Source: an uncultured Lachnospira sp.
GTDB taxonomy: Bacteria; Bacillota; Clostridia; Lachnospirales; Lachnospiraceae
DNA: 12,141 bases
Reading direction: 5' to 3'
Assembly (NCBI GenBank): GCA_934358235.1
Contig: CAKRKK010000056.1
Coordinates: forward strand, 1-12,141
Shown here: in pieces, positions 1 through 5,811 of the stretch
Layout of the letters: each line of letters begins with the position of its first letter
Numbering within the stretch: position 1 is the first letter of the stretch
Program-made: the position numbers and the translations under genes
Notes under the pieces: model-generated
The model's database searches: none
What the model saw: only the letters and a program-made list of their open reading frames with translations
Told to the model about the DNA's origin: nothing

Positions 1-45
1 GAGCATGCTATTAAATCAGCATATGATGTTGCATGTGAAATATAA
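1..45 (+). CDS. C-terminal end of an unidentified upstream gene (partial)
   Basis: Reading frame 1 is open from the window edge and ends at TAA (43-45), giving only 14 residues (EHAIKSAYDVACEI). This is too short to identify. The frame is preferred over the other open one, which ends near 68, because its stop lies about 30 nt before a clear intrinsic terminator and its composition looks like a soluble protein tail. The gene body lies outside the window. Confidence 0.4.
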   Translation, partial: EHAIKSAYDVACEI

Positions 46-69
46 ATTATTAATTACCCTATTACCATA

Positions 70-106
70 AAGGGGCTGTCACACTTGATATGTGGCAGCT
101 TTTTTT
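70..106 (+). terminator. Intrinsic (Rho-independent) terminator
   Basis: A 9-bp stem pairs 75-83 (GCTGTCACA) with 91-99 (TGTGGCAGC), with one G-T wobble and a 7-nt loop at 84-90. A run of seven T follows at 100-106. A-rich bases at 69-71 can extend pairing into the T tract. It sits 30 nt after the stop of the upstream partial gene and separates it from the oxidoreductase gene. Confidence 0.85.
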
Positions 107-213
107 AGATTGTGTTGAAAAATTTTGATTAATATAAAAATATTATATAACAATAATGAGGCGTACAATAGTTGTGACAGTAAATAATATGAAATTTGAC
201 TTGCTATTTTGTG

Positions 214-242
214 TTGGTGTATGTAGTAAAATAGTGTATAAT
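214..242 (+). promoter_or_regulatory. Candidate sigma-A promoter of the oxidoreductase gene
   Basis: A perfect -10 box TATAAT lies at 237-242, with TTGGTG at 214-219 as a weak -35 and 17 bp between. Transcription would start near 249, about 50 nt before the ATG at 299. A TTGACT at 196-201 is a better -35 match but stands too far from this -10. The remaining 107-213 is AT-rich, with no gene or convincing RNA element seen. Confidence 0.5.
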
Positions 243-298
243 TATTAACAAGATATGAATGTGAAATGCAATTATGTTATTAGTAGGAGGAAAATGAT

Positions 299-1288
299 AT
301 GAAGTGGGGAATTATGGCTACAGGTAATATTGCAAAAAAATTTGCATCAACTATAAATCAGATGAGTAATGAAAATGAACAGCTTGCAGCAGTAGGCTCC
401 CGGCACATAGATAGTGCAAAAGCTTTTGCCAGGGAGCATGACATTCCACGATATTATGATTCTTATGAAGCATTGGTAAATGATCCGGATGTTGAGTCTG
501 TTTATGTAGCAACACCGAATAGTCTGCATTATGAGAATTGCAGACTTTGTCTTGAGCATGGTAAGCATGTACTTTGTGAAAAGCCATTTACAATAAATGA
601 GAAACAGGCACAGGAGCTGTACAGGCTGGCAATAGATAAGCATCTTTTTATTATGGAGGGATTATGGATATGGTTTCTGCCATTGTATAATCGTCTGCGT
701 AATATCCTTCTTCAGGGAACAATAGGAGAAATTAAACATATTTCCTGTCAGTATGGATTTGTTGCAACGGGTGCCAGAAAAGAGCGTAAATTTAACTCTG
801 CACTTGGTGGAGGTGCTCTGTTGGATATAGGAATTTACAATCTGGGATTTTTGCGTATTGTTACAGGGCGTGATCCGCAGAATGTAGAAACCACAAAAGT
901 ACATATTAATGAGAATGGAACAGATGATTATAGTTGTCTCAAACTGACATATAATGATGGATGTATTGCAGAGTCAGTCCAGACAATAGGAGAGGAATTA
1001 AAACGTAATGCCAGAATTGAGGGAACAAAGGGAAGTATATTTTTGCCGGATTTCCAACACGCAAAGACCTTGATACTTGAGGTGGATGGTAAAGAACCGG
1101 AAACAATCGAGTGCCCGGTTGATATAAATGGATTTGAATATGAGATTCGTGAAGCAGGCAGATGCATAGCATCAGGAAATAGTGCAAGTGCTATTTATAC
1201 ACCGGAAGATAGTATTGCACTTACAAGGCTGATGTATGATATCCGTATGAGCTGGAATATGATATTTGATGGTGAGATACAGGAATAA
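299..1288 (+). CDS. Gfo/Idh/MocA family NAD(P)-dependent oxidoreductase
   Basis: A 329-aa cytosolic oxidoreductase of normal family length. The N-terminal Rossmann fold starts with the nucleotide-binding stretch MATGNIAKKFA (about residues 6-16). The family signature CEKP is at 93-96, with K95 the expected catalytic lysine. The C-terminal alpha/beta domain carries GGGALLDIGIY at 170-180. The Lys/Tyr pair K95 and Y180 matches the pattern of the dimeric dihydrodiol dehydrogenase/xylose dehydrogenase branch rather than the inositol dehydrogenase His type. The likely role is oxidation or reduction of a sugar, polyol or related hydroxyl compound with NAD(P); the substrate cannot be assigned. The start is set by AGGAGG at 285-290, 8 nt before the ATG; an ATG at 294 hits a stop at once. 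It appears monocistronic, with its own promoter and a convergent gene downstream. Confidence 0.93.
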   Translation: MKWGIMATGNIAKKFASTINQMSNENEQLAAVGSRHIDSAKAFAREHDIPRYYDSYEALVNDPDVESVYVATPNSLHYENCRLCLEHGKHVLCEKPFTINEKQAQELYRLAIDKHLFIMEGLWIWFLPLYNRLRNILLQGTIGEIKHISCQYGFVATGARKERKFNSALGGGALLDIGIYNLGFLRIVTGRDPQNVETTKVHINENGTDDYSCLKLTYNDGCIAESVQTIGEELKRNARIEGTKGSIFLPDFQHAKTLILEVDGKEPETIECPVDINGFEYEIREAGRCIASGNSASAIYTPEDSIALTRLMYDIRMSWNMIFDGEIQE

Positions 1289-1352
1289 ACCGACAAATAG
1301 CTTATTTCAGATAAATTGAAATTGACAATGCAAAATAATAAAGAATATGGGG

Positions 1353-1371
1353 CTATGTGTATTCTATGTGT
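1353..1371 (+). repeat. Short direct repeat CTATGTGT x2 in the convergent intergenic gap
   Basis: CTATGTGT occurs at 1353-1360 and 1364-1371, an 11-bp (about one helical turn) spacing. A perfect TTGACA lies upstream at 1322-1327, but no good -10 follows at 16-18 bp. No convincing bidirectional terminator is visible between the two converging genes in 1289-1445. Significance is unclear. Confidence 0.3.
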
Positions 1372-1445
1372 CATTACGCCAATAATCAAAAAGATTACAG
1401 GATATGACAAAAATATTAATAAATGAGTAAATTATACCATAAAAA

Positions 1446-2456
1446 TCACCTTATCACTCTTTCATTTACAGACATTACATATTCCTGTACTTTATTCATA
1501 TCCGGTTCATCAGGAAGAGATGTATTATTTGCAGCATACTGAAAACTTTTTTCATATTCTGATAATATATCATAAAAGGCGCTGTTAAAGGTGTGGTCGC
1601 TGCTTTGATATTTTCCATTTCTGATATCCATAAGCATATCATGTTCGTTTTCTCTGTAGGTGTTAATTTCACCTTTTTCAAGAATATCTATAGCCATTAT
1701 AAAAAGTCGTATAAGATGCATAGCATGTTTATTAAGGTGTTTATCATCCTTTTTCTTATTGCGTTTTCCAAGTTTATCATAATCCTTAACAACATTTGTC
1801 ATTTCACTAAGCATGCCCTTATAGTCTCTTAATGGATAATGCTTTAAATTAGCATCAATGAATATTTCTGTGTCTAATTCAGGATTAACGGCTGTGTCTA
1901 TATAAATATTAAGCTGCCCTTTATCAAAGGAGTTATAAGCAGAGTTAAATCTGTACATAGTATTTTTTACAGAGTTAAATATATGTTGTTCTTTGTCTGC
2001 CTGTGGATATGAGTCTCTTGCAAGTGCATTTTCTAATCTTCTTAGCTGTGCATCGGCATATCCGCCAAACGATTGTACTGCACGCTTTGATAGGAAAAGT
2101 GTCTTATTATTTATGAGTTCTTCGCCAATATTATTAAGATAAAGATAATGCTCTTTTCTTAGCCCTAAAAGCTCAATAGTATTTGGGTTGCAGTTAAGAA
2201 GGAGCTTGATAATTTTGTTAAATGTGTATATTGTTGTGTCGGTATTAGTGTCAACATACTGCTCATATTCTGTAAGTCCTATGAGATCAGATTTTCTGTT
2301 AAGAGTAATTCCCCTGACATCAATGTCGCTTTCATCATTATTGGTACCATATGAATAACTGCCAGCTAATCCAAGCAGAATTATATTTTCCCCAAGATGT
2401 TCATCTGTTTTTAAGAAACTATATTCGGATGAATTTAATATATTTTTCGTAATCAT
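1446..2456 (-). CDS. RlaP/YcgL-type DNA polymerase beta superfamily nucleotidyltransferase
   Basis: A 336-aa protein with an N-terminal minimal nucleotidyltransferase core. GS (32-33) and G37, followed by the metal-binding pair D44-x-D46, give the GSxxxG...DxD pattern of the polymerase beta superfamily. The family-typical NPNTIELL follows at 90-97, and D73 is a possible third acidic ligand. The C-terminal two thirds is helical and charged, typical of this predicted nucleotidyltransferase family (RlaP, COG3541-like), common in Firmicutes and phages. Members are predicted to act on RNA or nucleotides, and some are linked to RNA ligases in repair operons; no ligase is present here, so the biochemical role is open. 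Translation starts at ATG 2456-2454, preceded by GGAGGG at 2466-2461. The gene is transcribed alone, opposite to both neighbours. The family call is firm; the function is not. Confidence 0.88.
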   Translation of the reverse strand: MITKNILNSSEYSFLKTDEHLGENIILLGLAGSYSYGTNNDESDIDVRGITLNRKSDLIGLTEYEQYVDTNTDTTIYTFNKIIKLLLNCNPNTIELLGLRKEHYLYLNNIGEELINNKTLFLSKRAVQSFGGYADAQLRRLENALARDSYPQADKEQHIFNSVKNTMYRFNSAYNSFDKGQLNIYIDTAVNPELDTEIFIDANLKHYPLRDYKGMLSEMTNVVKDYDKLGKRNKKKDDKHLNKHAMHLIRLFIMAIDILEKGEINTYRENEHDMLMDIRNGKYQSSDHTFNSAFYDILSEYEKSFQYAANNTSLPDEPDMNKVQEYVMSVNERVIR

Positions 2457-2493
2457 TTAGCCCTCCGTATCACCAAAATATTCAGATAGTGGA

Positions 2494-2542
2494 AAAAAGT
2501 GTACGCTTTTAAAAAGTGTAATATGTCATACACTTTTTTAAA
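2494..2542. repeat. Cluster of AAAAAGTGTA half-sites forming palindromes and a hairpin
   Basis: AAAAAGTGTA occurs at 2494-2503 and 2511-2520, and its inverse TACACTTTTT at 2529-2538. A one-mismatch inverse arm TACGCTTTT (2502-2510) makes a near-perfect 19-bp palindrome over 2502-2520. The copies at 2511-2520 and 2529-2538 form a 10-bp stem with an 8-nt loop. The array lies in the presumed 5' leader of the minus-strand nucleotidyltransferase gene. It could be an operator array for a DNA-binding protein or an RNA structure with alternative pairings. A related copy lies at the promoter (2619-2628). Confidence 0.6.
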
Positions 2543-2609
2543 ATTCGCCCGCATTGCTTCATTTTTACTTTTTTTTCCGTAACATCCACACATCCATTTT
2601 CTTTTACCT

Positions 2610-2638
2610 ATTATACTATACACTCTTTAAAATGTATA
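2610..2638 (-). promoter_or_regulatory. Promoter of the nucleotidyltransferase gene with overlapping inverted repeat
   Basis: On the minus strand, TATACA (2638-2633) serves as -35 and TATAAT (2615-2610) as -10, with a 17-bp spacer. A 7-bp inverted repeat, CTATACA (2616-2622) and TGTATAG (2633-2639) with a 10-bp gap, covers the -35 and fills the spacer, placing it where a repressor would block RNA polymerase. A one-mismatch copy of the leader half-site (TACACTCTTT, 2619-2628) lies inside it. The predicted leader is about 145 nt. Confidence 0.55.
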
Positions 2639-2691
2639 GAAAAGCAGAATTTGAAACGACATTAATTGCAAGTGAAAATTGAGAATTTTTG

Positions 2692-2720
2692 TTGCATTTT
2701 TCTTGATAATTGCATATCGT
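2692..2720 (+). promoter_or_regulatory. Weak candidate promoter of the methyltransferase gene
   Basis: TTGCAT at 2692-2697 and TATCGT at 2715-2720 are spaced 17 bp apart. An alternative -10, TATAAA at 2720-2725, has no good -35 at the right distance. A promoter is expected here because the upstream gene points the other way, but the exact boxes are uncertain. Confidence 0.35.
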
Positions 2721-2784
2721 ATAAATGAATATCCATTTAAGAAGTTAAAACTGGAAGGAAGAAGCTATTAGGAGAACAAGTTTT

Positions 2785-3372
2785 ATGACAGAAAAAGAAT
2801 GGGAAAAATTACTTAGAATAAGAACTACCGGCAGGGATGATTCAAAATCGGATTCTTACAGATATCCATATGAGCCGACATCATATGAAGTGCTTAACAG
2901 GTTATCTAATACAGGAATAATAAGTAAGAAGAATACATTGCTGGATTATGGTAGTGGAAAAGGCAGGGTAAGTATATTCATGTCATATCAGACTAAATGT
3001 CGTTCCATAGGTATTGAGTATGATGAAAGAATTTTTGAAAGGGCAATGGCAAATAAAGCTGATAGTATATCGGGAAACAGGGTTACTTTTTTATGTATGG
3101 ATGCACTTAAGTATGAGATTCCAAATGAAGTGGATAGGATTTTTTTCTTCAATCCTTTTTCTTTGGAAATTTTCTCGTCAGTTTTAGGAAATGTTTTACA
3201 AAGCTATTATGAAAAACCAAGAGAAATGTTTCTTATTTTCTATTATCCTTCCTATGAATATCTGATGCATATTTCACAGGAATACAGCTTAAAGCTATAT
3301 GATGAAATAGACTGTTCCGATATATCAGATGGTGAACAGGAAAGAGAGAAAATAGTGATATATGGATTTTGA
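2785..3372 (+). CDS. Class I SAM-dependent methyltransferase
   Basis: A 195-aa cytosolic protein with a Rossmann-like methyltransferase core. Motif I is LLDYGSGKGR at 52-61 (SAM-binding glycines), and the acidic ribose-binding residue is E79 in GIEYD. D106 sits in the motif III region (CMDALKY). FFFNPFS at 120-126 occupies the motif IV position and recalls the NPP(F/Y)-type site of amino-methylating enzymes. A short N-terminal stretch with RYPYEPTSY (26-34) is typical of a clostridial family of unassigned substrate. The start is chosen from AGGAGA at 2770-2775, 9 nt before the ATG. It is the first gene of a same-strand run, 126 nt ahead of the acetyltransferase-ABC fusion; co-transcription is possible because no terminator is seen between them. 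Substrate unknown: small molecule, peptide or nucleic acid are all possible. Confidence 0.85.
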   Translation: MTEKEWEKLLRIRTTGRDDSKSDSYRYPYEPTSYEVLNRLSNTGIISKKNTLLDYGSGKGRVSIFMSYQTKCRSIGIEYDERIFERAMANKADSISGNRVTFLCMDALKYEIPNEVDRIFFFNPFSLEIFSSVLGNVLQSYYEKPREMFLIFYYPSYEYLMHISQEYSLKLYDEIDCSDISDGEQEREKIVIYGF

Positions 3373-3416
3373 ATTAGCATGCCTTAAAAGTAAAGGAAAA
3401 CTGAAGGAGATAAAAA

Positions 3417-3446
3417 ATGGGATTAACGGATACAAGCAGATTATAA
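3417..3446 (+). CDS. Nine-codon ORF with strong RBS (possible leader peptide)
   Basis: ATG at 3417 is preceded 6 nt away by AAGGAGA (3404-3410), one of the better ribosome binding sites in the window. The frame encodes only MGLTDTSRL before TAA at 3444-3446. It lies in the gap between the methyltransferase and the fusion gene. It may be a translated leader, a remnant of a decayed gene or chance. There is no run of one amino acid to suggest classic attenuation. Confidence 0.3.
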   Translation: MGLTDTSRL

Positions 3447-3498
3447 TATTATATGAATAATAACATAATGAAAAAATCATAGTAAAGAAGGAACGATT

Positions 3499-5811
3499 GT
3501 GAATATAAGATATGCAACAATGGCTGATTTAGACGATATTGCATCGGTTGAAGCCGAGTGTTTTCCAGCCTTAGAGGCAGCAACTAAAGAAGAATTTGAG
3601 CAAAGAATAAAATACTATGGAAATCATTTCTGGCTTATGTTTGATAATGATAAACTCATTGCGTTTGTAGATGGTTTTGTTACGGATGAGACTGATCTTA
3701 CAGATGAGATGTATGAAAATGCATCAATGCATAATGAGAATGGTGCATGGCAGATGATTTTTGGTGTAAATACTCTTCCTGAATATCGCAGATGTGGATA
3801 TGCGAAAGAGCTGATTAAGAAGGCCATATTAGATGCCAGAAAACAGAACCGGAAAGGGCTTGTATTAACCTGTAAAGAAAGTCTTGTTCCATATTATTCC
3901 AAGTTTGGATTTGTTGATGAGGGGATAACAGATAAATCCACTCATGGAAATGTCCTGTGGCATCAGATGAGACTGGATTTTAAATTAAGAAATAATGGAG
4001 TAAATCCTTCAGATAATGAAAATGCGACCGCACATAAAACATTTAAAGCCGACAGAATACTATCATATTTTAAAGAAGAGTGGAAGGTGCTGCTTATAAT
4101 AACTGTGTCAGGTTTTATATACAATCTTGGACTTTTGTTTGGACCATGGTTTGAAGGAAAAATGGCAGGCTGTCTTATAGATATACTGGCAAAGAATGCT
4201 GTATACAAGGATATGGTTATACTTGTTACTGCATATGTTATTTCAATTGGAGTAGTTCAGGTATCAAGATATATAAAACGTTTTTATGTTCGTAGATTCG
4301 CCAATAATGTTAATAGAAGAATGAAGAAAATATTATATGGAACACTTGTATTAAAGAGCAGGACAGAGCTTGAAGGTGAAGGTATGGGCGATATTATGAC
4401 AAAGGCCATACTTGATGTAGATGATTGTGCTGAAGGCATGAGAAAGTTTACAACAGAAATATTTGATACAGGAGTAGCGCTGGCTGCATATGCAGGAATG
4501 TTGCTTGTATATGATGTAAGGCTGGCACTTATTGCAATGATATTTCCACCTATATCTTATATCATTGCTGAAAAGATGAAAGTAATAGTCCAGAAAACAG
4601 GCGCTGCGTATAAAAAACAATCTGGTATCCTTAGTAATGCAACACTCGACAGAGCATCCAATGCTATAACCTACAGAGTCTATGGCAGGGAAGATAACAG
4701 AAAAAATGCGTATGAAGATAATCTGGCTAAGTATGAGAAATCAGCTATTTATGCTAATATATGGAATTCTTCTCTTACACCATTATATAGAATAATATCT
4801 ATGATGGGCATTTTATTTATATTATATTTTGGCAGCAGAAATGTACTTGGAACAGGATGGAGAACCTGGGATATTGCAGCATTTACAACATTCCTGGCCT
4901 GCTTTATAAAGTTATCTGATAAGTCCTCGAAGGCGGCGAAGCTGTTTAATGCAGTACATAAGGCACAGGTTTCATGGAAACGTATTAAGCCGCTTATGGT
5001 TATTCAGGCTAAGGATACAGATTGTAAAAATCAGACATCAGGAAGGCTTGAGGTGCAAAACTTAAGCTTTACATATCCAGATGGGAAAAATGTATATAAT
5101 GATATTTCCTTTACTGGAGAGCCGGGACAGATCATAGGTGTTACAGGTCCGGTTGCTAGTGGTAAGTCAACCTTTGGAAAGACATTTCTGTGTGAATATC
5201 CATATGAGGGAAGTATCAGATATAACGGATGTGAGCTAAGAAATGCTGCAGATAATGTAAGAACAGGAATAATAAGTTACCTTGGACACGATCCAGAGCT
5301 TTTCAATGATTCAATAAAGAATAATATCCTGCTTGGTGATAATAAGGACGTAAATGAATATCTTAAAGCAGTATGTATTGATAAAGAAGTTGAGGCTATG
5401 GAGCAGGGAGCAGATACCCTTATAGGCAGTGGAGGCGTGAGATTGTCTGGAGGACAGGCACAAAGAATTGCATTAGCAAGAACTTTATGCCATAAAAAGC
5501 CAGTTTTTATACTAGATGATCCATTTTCAGCACTTGATAAGAATACAGAGGAGCAGATATATAATAATATTAGAAAAATGACGGCAGGTAGTATCGTTAT
5601 TATTCTGTCTCACCGTTTGTATATGTTTCCTAAGCTGGATAAAGTTATATGGCTTGATGAAGGCAGTGCCAGAGTAGGAGCGCATGATGAACTTATGTCG
5701 GAATGTATGGCTTATAGACAGTTATATGATACAGCAAATGCAATGAGTGAAGATACTGTTTCATATGAACAACATAAGAATGTCAGAGGGGTGGTGGATA
5801 AACGTGAGTAA
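3499..5811 (+). CDS. GNAT N-acetyltransferase fused to ABC exporter half (TMD-NBD)
   Basis: A 770-aa fusion. Residues 1-161 are a complete GNAT domain: acetyl-CoA loop RRCGYA at 97-102, then PYYSKFGF at 131-138, ending in the family-typical MRLDF. A polar linker (about 162-185) leads to a six-helix exporter membrane domain (about 190-480) and an ATPase domain (about 515-745). The NBD has A-loop Y526, Walker A GPVASGKS (550-557), signature LSGGQ (649-653), Walker B FILD (670-673) and H-loop H705. Two key residues are changed: the Q-loop position is H597 and the catalytic Glu is D674, marking a degenerate ATP site. Translation starts at GTG 3499, with AAGGA 6 nt upstream. The stop overlaps the start of the partner gene, so the two are co-expressed. 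The ABC half is a type IV (multidrug/peptide-exporter-like) subunit; the cargo and the acetyl acceptor are unknown. Confidence 0.92.
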   Translation: MNIRYATMADLDDIASVEAECFPALEAATKEEFEQRIKYYGNHFWLMFDNDKLIAFVDGFVTDETDLTDEMYENASMHNENGAWQMIFGVNTLPEYRRCGYAKELIKKAILDARKQNRKGLVLTCKESLVPYYSKFGFVDEGITDKSTHGNVLWHQMRLDFKLRNNGVNPSDNENATAHKTFKADRILSYFKEEWKVLLIITVSGFIYNLGLLFGPWFEGKMAGCLIDILAKNAVYKDMVILVTAYVISIGVVQVSRYIKRFYVRRFANNVNRRMKKILYGTLVLKSRTELEGEGMGDIMTKAILDVDDCAEGMRKFTTEIFDTGVALAAYAGMLLVYDVRLALIAMIFPPISYIIAEKMKVIVQKTGAAYKKQSGILSNATLDRASNAITYRVYGREDNRKNAYEDNLAKYEKSAIYANIWNSSLTPLYRIISMMGILFILYFGSRNVLGTGWRTWDIAAFTTFLACFIKLSDKSSKAAKLFNAVHKAQVSWKRIKPLMVIQAKDTDCKNQTSGRLEVQNLSFTYPDGKNVYNDISFTGEPGQIIGVTGPVASGKSTFGKTFLCEYPYEGSIRYNGCELRNAADNVRTGIISYLGHDPELFNDSIKNNILLGDNKDVNEYLKAVCIDKEVEAMEQGADTLIGSGGVRLSGGQAQRIALARTLCHKKPVFILDDPFSALDKNTEEQIYNNIRKMTAGSIVIILSHRLYMFPKLDKVIWLDEGSARVGAHDELMSECMAYRQLYDTANAMSEDTVSYEQHKNVRGVVDKRE

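Noticed and set aside
76..180. Possible antiterminator: the terminator arm CTGTCACA (76-83) is perfectly complementary to TGTGACAG (173-180)
   Set aside because: The downstream partner is transcribed well after the terminator would act, and an 8-bp match within this span can occur by chance.
1195..1410. 71-codon hydrophobic minus-strand frame overlapping the oxidoreductase 3' end
   Set aside because: Starts at TTG with no ribosome binding site and runs mostly antisense to a clear gene; hydrophobicity follows from AT-rich antisense DNA.
1355..1426. 23-codon frame (starts MCILCVITP) between the convergent genes
   Set aside because: Only GGGG three bases before the ATG, no proper ribosome binding site and no recognisable family.
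1593..1832. 79-codon plus-strand frame inside the nucleotidyltransferase gene
   Set aside because: Fully antisense to a conserved gene, with no motif or binding site to support it.
3442..3447. TATAAT as -10 of a promoter just before the fusion gene
   Set aside because: No acceptable -35 at 16-19 bp and no extended -10, in AT-rich DNA where the hexamer is expected by chance.
5747..5803. Longer N-terminus of the second ABC half starting at ATG 5747 or 5780
   Set aside because: GTG 5804 has the better binding site (GGTGG, 8 nt upstream) and the short stop/start overlap typical of coupled genes; the added residues do not resemble an exporter N-terminus. ATG 5780 stays possible.
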